From Candidatus Avimonoglobus intestinipullorum (GTDB lineage: Bacteria; Bacillota; Clostridia; UBA1381), in the NCBI GenBank assembly GCA_018714645.1, contig DVND01000190.1, forward strand, positions 1 through 21,248: DNA of 21,248 nucleotides, in the 5' to 3' direction. The position numbers were made by a program, and so were the translations under genes. Positions 7,701 to 15,050 of the stretch are shown one piece after another (within the stretch, counting starts at the first letter, position 1; each line of letters begins with the position of its first letter). The notes beneath the pieces were generated by a model. That model ran no database searches, was not told where the DNA came from, and saw nothing but the letters and a program-made list of their open reading frames with translations.

Positions 7701-10238
7701 GGCGGGGTGGTAAACGTCGCCCATGCAGGCTTGGTTTACCTCTATGACGACAGCTTCGCGGAAACGGCGGCTTATGGAACGGATGTACGCTACAGCGGGT
7801 TATACACGGATCGGCCCACGACGAATTCCCAGCAGGGCGTGCCTTCTGATTTTGGATATAAATACAGTCAATTCACCAGCGAGGAATTTAAGCGAGCAGA
7901 CTTGTTCGGAAATCAGGGAGACGGCTTGTCCGGCGGGCAGACCGTAAAGCTGAAAATTGAGCTGGGTGAGGACAACAGGCTGCCCAAGGTGTACATCAAC
8001 GATGTAGAAGCAAATTATACAAGAAACAATGCTTATGAGGCTATGGATGTCAACGAGGGGAAGATCGGCCTTGTGGTTGCGGATGCAAACGTGAAATTCG
8101 ACAACATCAAGGTGCGTGGGACAAGGACGGCATTTGTATCTGACTATACAACCTATTCTGCAGAATTTGCAGGCGGTGCTACAACGTTTGCAAGCCAGGA
8201 AGAGGCAGTAGCAGCGGTCCGGGTGTACGAGGTCTATGATGCGGGCCGGGTTGACATTACAGATCAGGCGCAGATTTCTGCCCAGACCGATGAAATGGGC
8301 GTTTGCACAATCACTGTAACCTATGGAGAATTCATGCAGCGTCTAATTTGCCAGATTAAAGAAGAACCGACGGGCGGACAGAGCTTCACGCTGGAAGAGG
8401 ATTTTGACGACATTCCAAACGGAAGCTTGCCGGAGGGCTGGACGATAAAAGGGAACGCGACGGCTTCCGTACAAGACGGTACGTTACTTGTAAAAGGGGA
8501 GAACTGGTACAACCCTGATTTTGTATTGTTCGACTTGGAAAAAGTACAGCGGCAGGGGCTGGTTATGGAATGCGATATGACAAGAACCCAAACGGCGGCG
8601 CCGGCGGCCACTGCAACCAATGCCCATGCGGGCCTGGTGTATTTGTATGACGACAACTTTGAAACATCTGCATCCTACGGCGGGGACGTCCGGTATACGG
8701 CGCTGTATACGGATAAAGCCGCCACGGAAACCCAGCAGGGGTTGACTTCCGACTTCGGTTATAGATGGAACGGCGTGACAAACGGGCAGTTTAAAAATAC
8801 GGAAGAAGCGCTTATGGGCGCGATGGCCAATAAAGAGACGGTGCACCTGCGGATCGAATTGGGTGAGGATGACAGGCTGCCTACAGTCTATGTAAATGGA
8901 TATGAAGCGGCATACAATAATAACAGCGGATTCACAGCCCAAGCGGTCAATGAAGGGAAGCTTGGCCTTGCGGTTTCCGGTGCGTGCGAAGTGGTATTCG
9001 ACAACATCAAGATCAGCGGTTCCCGCGCGGCGGAAATCATCTATGATGCGGAATTTGTTGGCGGCACGACTGTATTTACAAGCGAGGATGAAGCGGTTGC
9101 GGCAGTGCGCGTTTACGAAAAACAGGGAGACAAGACAACGGATATTACGGCGCAGGCCAGTATCCAGCCGCAGACTGGCGAGGACGGCAACTGCACCATA
9201 ACAGTGACCTATGGAGACTTTACAGAAATATTGACTTGCCGGATCGAAGTCCCTGAAGTTGGGGGGTTCGTTTATGAAGAAAACTTTGACAGTATTTCTG
9301 ACGGGAGCCTTCCGGAAGGCTGGACCGTCACAGGCGGTGCGACAGCCTCTGTTCAAGACGGTACGTTGATTGTAAAAGGGGCGGAATGGTACAATCCTGA
9401 ATTTGTCCTGTTCGACTTGGAAAAAGTACAGCGGCAGGGGCTGGTGATGGAATGCGACATGACGAGAACCCAAACGGCGACGCCGTCAGAAACTGCAAAT
9501 AACGCCCATGCGGGCCTGGTGTATTATTATGACGGGGAAAACTTTGCAGCAGGGGACAATACATCTTACGGAAGTGACGTCCGGTATACGGCGTTGTATA
9601 CGGATAAAGCCGCCACGGAAACCCAGCAGGGGTTGACTTCCGACTTCGGTTATAGATGGAATGGCGTTACAAACGGGCAGTTTAAAAATACGGAAGAAGA
9701 ACTCAGGGGCGCGATGGCCAACAAGGAGACGGTGCACCTGAAGATTGTGTTGGGTGCAGACGATAAATTGCCCACAGTCTATGTAAATGGATACGAAGCG
9801 GCATACAATAATAACAGCGGATTCACAGCCCAAGCGATCAATGAAGGGAAGCTTGGCCTTGCGGTTTCCGGTGCGTGCGAAGTGGTATTCGACAACATCA
9901 AGATCAGCGGTTCCCGCGCGGCGGAAGCTGCTGCCGGAGGGATTGCCGCTGCAAAGGCTGTGAACGAAGCCGGCATACCGCAAATTATAGTTGACGCGTA
10001 TGCCGGAACGTCCGATATTGAGGACGGGATGCTGCTGGTTGCGGCATATGAAAAGGACACAGGGAAACTTGCATATGTCAGCGATATGAAAGAATGGAAC
10101 GCGGCGCAGTACCCGGCTTACCACACGACGATCAGCCTGGACGGTTTTTCGGAGTATGCGGAGGACGCGTATACATTTAAGGTCATGGCAATGGATCAAA
10201 CAAGCTTAAAACCGATATGCATGTACGCGGCGGTTTAG
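4707..10238 (+). CDS. Giant secreted GH51-like (clan GH-A) glycosidase with five ConA-like modules, two Ig-like modules and a C-terminal beta domain
   Basis: Exported 1843-aa multimodular enzyme. The signal peptide is at residues 1-26 (VMA before ADPLS). Residues about 30-390 match the GH51 arabinofuranosidase barrel in order: 'DDMYGIS', 'LPVVRLGEGASDTFQWKQ', 'VGPLEQR', then 'YEIGNEVD' with Glu194 as predicted acid/base, His267 in 'AVHTYYSD', and 'IYLSEYAL' with Glu304 as predicted nucleophile, 110 residues later. A beta-sandwich follows to about 490. Five ConA-like modules start near residues 498, 708, 924, 1227 and 1521, four with an 'F.(Y/L)EE(D/N)FD....G.LP.GW' opening and most closing 'FDNIK'. 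Two Ig-like modules sit near 1145-1221 and 1442-1517. Residues about 1743-1843 form a tail with 'LLVAAYEKDTGKLAYVSD' and 'FKVMAMDQTSLKPI'. The start is GTG at 4707 after GAAAGGGTGA. Arabinofuranosidase activity is plausible but unproven, because the usual 'RWPGG' is 'RLGEG'. Confidence 0.85.
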   Translation: MKTRKLLSALVAASICAGALSNVVMAADPLSMSIDTGAVIKTIPDDMYGISTDWSVDNNYIVTDYEGGDLSPNENFLRAMSEYKLPVVRLGEGASDTFQWKQAVGPLEQRGDQTLWGQTGKVVAGPVETINTMQAIDPDAAFTVTINIETDTAESAADYAEFLTGDVSTEWGAKRAEYGHPDPVPVKVYEIGNEVDLDSVMTVDEYIAACKEYIAAVKAVDTDARFAVHTSTGIYNKYQWDEPGDPWHIDILSDAALAEEIDYIAVHTYYSDYKNEVMDEVMNAVQADIERITGADRIKIYLSEYALSIYEVGGVKTNPHNMEGILETANILSRMAWHDGVEMATYHGIDSSEWKNIVTDSASGQMMLNGIGNLLKLFKEYGVGDALDTDFTGFSNGTRSTVTGIAVRPEDNRLNLIFTNKTGSDQVVHITYSDQGAYKKVQETIISADTLEADISEEKKEIAVNKYAYADGGSVVSYTIPAYSVCGVALEKETDETVETLYSEEFSAGTLPEGYTAVLNDPYGDLSVNVQNGVLVLDGYSDSGATYENSYVYLPESVNTFTSYTLEADVTVNEYTNDYDPGESGNGIVFGAGSPGDIMGNAVDGNVVFWTNNGVSEYAVSGGERSALISNTTNNFSPIITGETYHYTLNVSENEVRFYIDGNEVYTRSGGTVNPGGYIGFMFSDTNYSVDNIQLTQAVEVMEVWETFTYEEDFDGVSEGGLPEGWEVLSGMAVAGVDDGALMLTSHEWWTPTAVKIGGLENVRREGLVMEADVTLIAQNESARAGGVRNKAGFAYMMDGDRMSTAGLLTYGINQEIPARSGADFTEYGVSGVNSSSGFNYEDGQNFLNHETAHIRLIFNAGSSPTMYVNGQEVQYTKNTGTTQNTGSLGLMAVAATVKFDNVKITGQQRNTVTTGLVEKEIDFTYEENFDNVSDGLLPAGWTLAGAAATAQVQNGALEVSNAGWGTPSFVLFDLDRVKRQGLTMEVEITRTSPSSVTGGVVNVAHAGLVYLYDDSFAETAAYGTDVRYSGLYTDRPTTNSQQGVPSDFGYKYSQFTSEEFKRADLFGNQGDGLSGGQTVKLKIELGEDNRLPKVYINDVEANYTRNNAYEAMDVNEGKIGLVVADANVKFDNIKVRGTRTAFVSDYTTYSAEFAGGATTFASQEEAVAAVRVYEVYDAGRVDITDQAQISAQTDEMGVCTITVTYGEFMQRLICQIKEEPTGGQSFTLEEDFDDIPNGSLPEGWTIKGNATASVQDGTLLVKGENWYNPDFVLFDLEKVQRQGLVMECDMTRTQTAAPAATATNAHAGLVYLYDDNFETSASYGGDVRYTALYTDKAATETQQGLTSDFGYRWNGVTNGQFKNTEEALMGAMANKETVHLRIELGEDDRLPTVYVNGYEAAYNNNSGFTAQAVNEGKLGLAVSGACEVVFDNIKISGSRAAEIIYDAEFVGGTTVFTSEDEAVAAVRVYEKQGDKTTDITAQASIQPQTGEDGNCTITVTYGDFTEILTCRIEVPEVGGFVYEENFDSISDGSLPEGWTVTGGATASVQDGTLIVKGAEWYNPEFVLFDLEKVQRQGLVMECDMTRTQTATPSETANNAHAGLVYYYDGENFAAGDNTSYGSDVRYTALYTDKAATETQQGLTSDFGYRWNGVTNGQFKNTEEELRGAMANKETVHLKIVLGADDKLPTVYVNGYEAAYNNNSGFTAQAINEGKLGLAVSGACEVVFDNIKISGSRAAEAAAGGIAAAKAVNEAGIPQIIVDAYAGTSDIEDGMLLVAAYEKDTGKLAYVSDMKEWNAAQYPAYHTTISLDGFSEYAEDAYTFKVMAMDQTSLKPICMYAAV
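8385..9035 (+). repeat. Tandem duplicated module, copy 1 (ConA-like module 4 of the giant enzyme)
   Basis: First copy of a duplicated coding block; the second is at 9267-9926. Sequence 8691-8818 matches from 9582 with only about three mismatches until the copies diverge, and 8886-9035 matches 9777-9926 with two mismatches in 150 bases. Both are at an offset of exactly 891 bases, or 297 codons. The opening segment is offset by 882 bases, so a three-codon indel separates the copies. The block is followed by an Ig-like module. Confidence 0.9.
9267..9926 (+). repeat. Tandem duplicated module, copy 2 (ConA-like module 5 of the giant enzyme)
   Basis: Second copy of the block at 8385-9035. Identity stops abruptly after the codons for GSRAAE. 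Copy 1 continues into an Ig-like module at this point, whereas copy 2 continues into the unrelated C-terminal domain. This fits duplication of a ConA-plus-Ig unit inserted before a fixed tail. The local difference DGENFAAGDNT explains the length difference between the copies. Confidence 0.9.
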
Positions 10239-10253
10239 GCAGAGTGCATGGAA

Positions 10254-10274
10254 GGGGAGCCGGAACGGCTCCCC
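10254..10274 (+). promoter_or_regulatory. Perfect 9-bp hairpin between two GH51-like genes, abutting the ribosome binding site
   Basis: GGGGAGCCG (10254-10262), loop GAA, CGGCTCCCC (10266-10274): nine uninterrupted pairs, eight of them G-C. It lies 15 nt after the stop of the 1843-aa gene. The ribosome binding site of the next gene (GGAAAGG, 10275-10281) begins at the very next base. No U-run follows, so it is not an ordinary intrinsic terminator. It could slow translation initiation, stabilise or punctuate the mRNA, or block 3'-exonuclease. The structure is seen; the role is inference. Confidence 0.7.
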
Positions 10275-10281
10275 GGAAAGG
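10275..10281 (+). promoter_or_regulatory. Ribosome binding site that sets the start of the 666-aa gene
   Basis: GGAAAGG ends 10 nt before the ATG at 10292. That ATG directly precedes a signal peptide (MNKKRIISLIVCLGLF). The frame is open back to an ATG at 10217, but that start would lie inside the upstream gene and would add 25 residues reading through the hairpin ahead of the signal peptide. Confidence 0.8.
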
Positions 10282-10291
10282 AAACATCTGT

Positions 10292-12292
10292 ATGAACAAA
10301 AAAAGGATTATTTCTTTGATCGTGTGTCTGGGGCTTTTTTCAGCATTGGTTCCGGAAAGCCGTGCCGCAGTCACGGTGAATATGGCGGTGGATGAAAGCC
10401 AGATAACCCGGACCATCGAGCGGGAACTGTATGGGATCAACTGCGAATGGGACAGCGGCATGGATTATAATTTTTTAACCATGGAGGATGGAGAGCTGAA
10501 AACCAGCCCCACTTTTACAGAGGCCTGGCAGGATACCTTTGTTTTTGGTCGGATGGCCGGAGGCTCTTCCCAGAAATTTTTCTGGAAAGAGGCGATCGGC
10601 CCCTTGGCGGACCGGGACAACCAAATGATTTGGCACACGAATGACAAGGTGTACTTGGGAATCATAGAATGGCTGAACGCGGTTTACAGCGTGACGCCGG
10701 ACGCAAAGATTACATATGTGGTCAATTTTGACACCGATACAATTGAAAATTTGGCGGACGTCGTGGAATTTTTAGTGGGAGACGGGACCGTCAATTATAA
10801 CGGCGGGGAAAACTGGGCTGAGGTCAGAAAGAGCCTGGGTATCGAAAACCCTGTAGATATTTTCACCTGGGAGCTGGGAAACGAGCTGGACTGGACGCTT
10901 GCCTGGGATGTGGATGATTACGTCGCATACTGCAAGCAGGTTATCCCCATTATTAAAAGCATAGACCCGGACGGCAAGATTGCATGCAACGTAGATACCG
11001 CCGCCCACGCCAACGGCGACGGCTGGGAGGAATGGCACAGGAAGGTCTTGCGGGAATTGGGAGACGAGATTGACTATCTCACATTCCACTACTATTACCC
11101 CGCCAACTATGTGGCGCGCGCAGACGTGCCGCTGGATAGGGTGGAGCAGGATATTTTGGACATCACCGGCTCAGACCGGATTAAAATCTATATGTCCGAG
11201 CATGCGCCTGCGCCGAACGTTCATGAATATAACAAAGAAAGTGCTTATGATTATTGCCTGCCCCATACGATCTGGGGCGCGACGGCGCACGCGGAATTTT
11301 TCCTGCGGGCATTCCTGCGTCCTTCTTTGGTGGCTTCAAACTGCCATTCTGTGGACAGTTCCACATGGACCATTGCATACCGGGATGAAGACGGTATACA
11401 CCGGCTGTCTGCAGTGGGCGAAACCATTAAGACCTTTGTGAATTATGGCGTGGGCGATGTTTTACAATCTGATTTGGACACCTTTAACAGGGGCGAAAAT
11501 GCCAATATAGCTGGCGGCGTTATCCGGGATGCGGACGGGAATGTGAATATCCTGTTCACAAACCGGTATGACACAGATCCGGTCACTGTGAATTTTACAT
11601 TTGACGACGGAACATACCGTTTAAAGAAGGTCCGGAAAATCCACGGCGATGTGCGCAGCGCGGATAATTGGTACCGGGAAGGCGCGCAGTGGGAATATGA
11701 CAATCCTGACAGGGTCTATACCACGGAGGAAGAACTTGAAGGGGAAAGCGCTTTCACTTCCTACACCTTTGACCCGTTGTCCATCTATGCATTGCAGTTG
11801 GAAAAGATAAGCGACGAACCCAGCGGGCAGACCGCAGGGACGGCGCAGGATTATATTGGAATCGGCGCGGATATGCCGAATGCGTATGTGAATGGGAATA
11901 CGGTTTCTGTTGCGGCAGAGTATGAAGGCGCCGGGGCGGTGCTGGATAACGACAACATGCTTATTTCTTCGCAGATGCTGCAAAAGCTGTTCGGCGCGGT
12001 GCTTTCTTGGGATGAAGCCGGCACTGTGTGCACGGTTGCATTGCATGGGAGGACGCTGGCCTTTGACCTTGCCAACGGGACGGTTACGGAAAACGGAAGC
12101 CCGGCAGATATAGCCGCGGGCAAGCGGATTGGAGAAACCGTATATTTCCCGCTGCGGGCGATTGCGGAAGGCCTGGGCTACAATGTGGCATGGGACGCCC
12201 GCGGATTTGCAATCTTGGGGTCCTCCGGGATCGGGGCGGCCAGTACAGATATAGCAGACGCGATTTACAGCAGCTTGGCAGGAGGTGCGTAA
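10292..12292 (+). CDS. Secreted GH51-like (clan GH-A) glycosidase with C-terminal copper-amine-oxidase-type stalk domain
   Basis: Exported 666-aa enzyme, a diverged paralogue of the GH51-like domain of the preceding giant protein. The signal peptide is at residues 1-25 (ESRA before AVTVNM). The barrel keeps the same landmarks: 'ELYGINCEWDSG', 'FGRMAGGSSQKFFWKEAIGP', then 'TWELGNELDW' with Glu198 as predicted acid/base, His266 in 'LTFHYYYP', and 'IYMSEHAPAP' with Glu303 as predicted nucleophile, 105 residues on. A beta-sandwich follows to about 510. Residues about 522-645 resemble the copper amine oxidase N-terminal 'stalk' domain common on Clostridia surface proteins ('MLISSQMLQKLFGAVLSWDE', 'VYFPLRAIAEGLGYNVAWD'). 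Unlike its paralogue it has no ConA-like array. The substrate is unknown; arabinofuranosidase-like action is the family-based guess. It ends one base before the next start codon, so the two genes are probably translationally coupled. Confidence 0.85.
   Translation: MNKKRIISLIVCLGLFSALVPESRAAVTVNMAVDESQITRTIERELYGINCEWDSGMDYNFLTMEDGELKTSPTFTEAWQDTFVFGRMAGGSSQKFFWKEAIGPLADRDNQMIWHTNDKVYLGIIEWLNAVYSVTPDAKITYVVNFDTDTIENLADVVEFLVGDGTVNYNGGENWAEVRKSLGIENPVDIFTWELGNELDWTLAWDVDDYVAYCKQVIPIIKSIDPDGKIACNVDTAAHANGDGWEEWHRKVLRELGDEIDYLTFHYYYPANYVARADVPLDRVEQDILDITGSDRIKIYMSEHAPAPNVHEYNKESAYDYCLPHTIWGATAHAEFFLRAFLRPSLVASNCHSVDSSTWTIAYRDEDGIHRLSAVGETIKTFVNYGVGDVLQSDLDTFNRGENANIAGGVIRDADGNVNILFTNRYDTDPVTVNFTFDDGTYRLKKVRKIHGDVRSADNWYREGAQWEYDNPDRVYTTEEELEGESAFTSYTFDPLSIYALQLEKISDEPSGQTAGTAQDYIGIGADMPNAYVNGNTVSVAAEYEGAGAVLDNDNMLISSQMLQKLFGAVLSWDEAGTVCTVALHGRTLAFDLANGTVTENGSPADIAAGKRIGETVYFPLRAIAEGLGYNVAWDARGFAILGSSGIGAASTDIADAIYSSLAGGA
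12281..12285 (+). promoter_or_regulatory. Ribosome binding site that sets a TTG start
   Basis: GGAGG lies eight bases before the TTG at 12294 and overlaps the last codons of the 666-aa gene. The upstream in-frame GTG at 12285 would overlap this site and cannot use it, so TTG (MKKRLLCLAISAM) is the better start. Confidence 0.85.
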
Positions 12293-12293
12293 T

Positions 12294-15050
12294 TTGAAAA
12301 AGAGACTATTATGCTTGGCAATCTCAGCCATGCTCGTGATGCAGACGCTTGTTTTTGCACAAACAAGCCGGGAGGCGTTCACGCTGGACGTCGGGATGCT
12401 GACGGAAAGCCAGATTGCAAACATCAATCAGAATTTTACGAGAATTGACCTGCGGCCGTATATGAACAGGGATATCCGCGACGAAGTGGAAGGAGACGGC
12501 ACCGGCGGCTGGTCGGACCAGGGGGAAAACGACCTGCGGATGTTTGACCTGTTTGGGGACCAGGAGATGCTGAACGTGCCGTTTACCTTTGTTGACCCGG
12601 CTACAAACAACCAAAAGGCTGTGCTGGGCCTGCGGGGGCAAAACGACATGGAACTGCCCGCATCTGTGGAAATCCCGATCAACAGGACGACGGCCGGGGC
12701 GTATTTCATCCATGCGTCACCGTGGTGTTCCGGCACCTGCGGCACGTATTCCTGGGTTTATGAGGACGGCAGCGAGGCGTATATCGACATCGTACAGAAT
12801 GAGCAGATATGCGATTTCTGGGGCCTGAGCAATTACGACTATGTCCGCAACGCCTGGAATACGACAAAAGCCGACGGTTCATACCGCTCCCTGTATTTGT
12901 TTGCGATGAATAATCCATACCCGGAAAAAACGGTAAAATCGCTGAAGCTGGAAACAGAGGGAAGCGGCGCGTATATCATGATTATGGCGATCACGCTGAC
13001 GGACTCCGGCCCGTACCTGCCGGCGACGGAAAGCGCGCGCTCCATTACCACGTCCACCTATGGCTGGTATGAATACACCCAGCCGGACGACGACAAAATC
13101 ACAGGCAGCGCGCTGGATTTTTCCGGATACTTAGATGCGCCGGCGGGCAAACATGGGTATGCCCAGGCGGATGGAAACGGGTTGGTCTTTGAAGATGGGA
13201 CAAAGGCCAAATTCTGGGGCGTGGACATCGCCGGTGAAGCGGCGCTGCCGGAAAAAGCACAGGCGGAAAAGGTGGCCAAACGGCTTGCCCAAAGCGGCGT
13301 CAACCTCGTGCGGCTGGAAGGCTTCGACGAGGCGATTTTGGGCGACGGCGATTCGAGCACAACGCCGGATCCGGAAAAATTAGACCGGCTGTTCTATCTG
13401 ATCGCCCAGCTGAAGGAGCGGGGGATCTATACCTATATCTCGCTGCTGTCCAACCGCAAGATGCGGGCGGGCGACGGGATCGAAGGATACGAGGATAGCC
13501 GCGAGGGCTATGGCATCGACGCGTATTTCGATGACCGTGTCATTGAACTGCAGAAGCAATACCTTTCCAACCTTATGGGGCAGGAAAACCCGTATACCGG
13601 GCTCACGCTGGCAAACGACCCGGCGGTCTGCTTCCTGGAATTTGTGGAGGGGCTGTCCGTATTTGACTATACGTCCGGATACGGAAGAGGTTCCGTTGCA
13701 AATGAAGCGCAGTACGAGAATATCAAAGCCAAATTCAACGAATACCTTGCGGGGAAATACAGCTCTACGGAAGAGCTGCAGCGGGTTTGGGTCAGCGCAT
13801 ATGATAAAAACGATTATGAAACCATTGAGGAGAAGAATATCGAATTGAAAACAAGCCTTGCAAATCCGCTGGTTTCGGATGGATACAGGACGGATGTGGC
13901 GGAGTTTTTGGCAACCGTTGCGGGAGATTATTATGCGGATATGAAAGCCGCCTTAGGGGATTCCAAGATATTGACAACGATAAACTCCAATAGCCCGGAA
14001 GTCAAAAGCCTGGAGGACACCTATCTCAACGCCGGCGGCGACTTCTTGACCAGAACCTGGTACAACGCAAAACCCTATGGGAATAACGATAAAATTACCA
14101 TAGACTCCGTGTTTGACACCTACGATTCCATGACCCAGAAAACAGACAACATCGTCCGGGATTTTGCGCAGAATACGGTTTCCGGCAAGCCGTTCGTGGC
14201 GAACTGGGGATCGGCAATGCCAAACCTGTATTTTTCGGAGGCGTCTATCATGATGGCTGCGTTGGCAGGGCAGAAGGACTGGATCGGCATACAGCATTCG
14301 TTTGCAAACGAGGCCTATTCAGACATCAACTATATTGACGATTTTTACAGTATTTATAATAATCCGGTGCGGCTGGCGCTGCTACCGGTTTCCGCAAGTA
14401 TTTACTACTCGCTGGAGGCGGAAACGGAGCAGGAATATACGGTGTACACAGGAGATGTGCACAATACTGCGCAGGCGCTGCTGAACCAATATACGGTGGA
14501 TCAGGCTTTTGCGGGGAATACCCGGCTGCGTTTTGTGGAGGGGACGGGAAATGCGAAAAGTACGAACACTTCCACAAGGATTATTAAAACCAACAATATT
14601 TACTGGGATACCAATATGGGGTTGTTTGAAGTGCGGAGCGGACGGACAGAGGCGTTGTCCGGATTTTTGACGGATCCGGAGGAAATGCCCACGTTTTCCA
14701 TTGACGTGGACAATACCTTTGTCACGGCGGCGCTGACATCCCTTGACGGGAACGAAATCGGGGATGCAGGGCATTATCTGCTCACCGCTCTGTGCGGCAA
14801 CCAGAATTACAGGGCCCGTGTCAATCTGGTCCGGAACCATTACGAAACATTGGGCGAAGAACGTATCGTGGTAGAGGCAATAACGGGAAGCGTCACTATA
14901 AAACGGCAGGGGGACTATGAGGTATATCCGCTGACGTCCTCCGGAGAGCGGAAACAGGCGCTGCCGGTGGAAAAGGATCGGAACGGATACACGACATTCC
15001 GGTTGTCCTCTGACAGCGAAGCAATACAGTATGAAATCATTAAGAAGTAA
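12294..15050 (+). CDS. Secreted clan GH-A-like TIM-barrel protein, probably catalytically inactive or altered
   Basis: Exported 918-aa protein starting at TTG 12294. The signal peptide is at residues 1-22 (LVFA before QTSRE). Residues about 25-250 form a beta-rich domain ('GGWSDQGENDLRMFDLFGDQ', 'VPFTFVDPATNNQKAVLGLR', 'GAYFIHASPWCSGTCG') of the kind found ahead of cellulase-like barrels. From about residue 269 ('SGYLDAPAGKHGYA', 'KFWGVDIAG', 'SGVNLVRLEGFDEAI') a cellulase-superfamily barrel begins. From memory of this group, the acid/base motif is usually 'E(I/L)VNEN'; here it reads 'LEFVEGLS' (Glu452-Gly453 in place of Asn-Glu). The nucleophile motif, usually 'PFVV(T/S)EYN', here reads 'PFVANWGS' (Asn637). 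A C-terminal beta-sandwich follows (about 700-918). It may bind rather than cut glycans, or use other residues. No repeat or anchor domain was seen. Confidence 0.8.
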   Translation: MKKRLLCLAISAMLVMQTLVFAQTSREAFTLDVGMLTESQIANINQNFTRIDLRPYMNRDIRDEVEGDGTGGWSDQGENDLRMFDLFGDQEMLNVPFTFVDPATNNQKAVLGLRGQNDMELPASVEIPINRTTAGAYFIHASPWCSGTCGTYSWVYEDGSEAYIDIVQNEQICDFWGLSNYDYVRNAWNTTKADGSYRSLYLFAMNNPYPEKTVKSLKLETEGSGAYIMIMAITLTDSGPYLPATESARSITTSTYGWYEYTQPDDDKITGSALDFSGYLDAPAGKHGYAQADGNGLVFEDGTKAKFWGVDIAGEAALPEKAQAEKVAKRLAQSGVNLVRLEGFDEAILGDGDSSTTPDPEKLDRLFYLIAQLKERGIYTYISLLSNRKMRAGDGIEGYEDSREGYGIDAYFDDRVIELQKQYLSNLMGQENPYTGLTLANDPAVCFLEFVEGLSVFDYTSGYGRGSVANEAQYENIKAKFNEYLAGKYSSTEELQRVWVSAYDKNDYETIEEKNIELKTSLANPLVSDGYRTDVAEFLATVAGDYYADMKAALGDSKILTTINSNSPEVKSLEDTYLNAGGDFLTRTWYNAKPYGNNDKITIDSVFDTYDSMTQKTDNIVRDFAQNTVSGKPFVANWGSAMPNLYFSEASIMMAALAGQKDWIGIQHSFANEAYSDINYIDDFYSIYNNPVRLALLPVSASIYYSLEAETEQEYTVYTGDVHNTAQALLNQYTVDQAFAGNTRLRFVEGTGNAKSTNTSTRIIKTNNIYWDTNMGLFEVRSGRTEALSGFLTDPEEMPTFSIDVDNTFVTAALTSLDGNEIGDAGHYLLTALCGNQNYRARVNLVRNHYETLGEERIVVEAITGSVTIKRQGDYEVYPLTSSGERKQALPVEKDRNGYTTFRLSSDSEAIQYEIIKK

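Noticed and set aside
8484..9473. 329-codon antisense frame, with a near-copy at 9486-10199
   Set aside because: The two antisense frames resemble each other only because they lie opposite the duplicated modules of the giant enzyme. They have no recognisable protein family, and no signal for independent translation was seen.
8385..9926. Near-identical blocks as a mobile element
   Set aside because: The blocks are in-frame protein modules with an offset divisible by three and no transposase, terminal inverted repeats or target duplications.
10254..10274. Hairpin read as an intrinsic terminator
   Set aside because: No T-run follows the stem; instead a ribosome binding site follows directly.
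10217..10291. Upstream ATG for the 666-aa enzyme
   Set aside because: It starts inside the previous gene, reads through the hairpin and ribosome binding site, and pushes the signal peptide inward by 25 residues.
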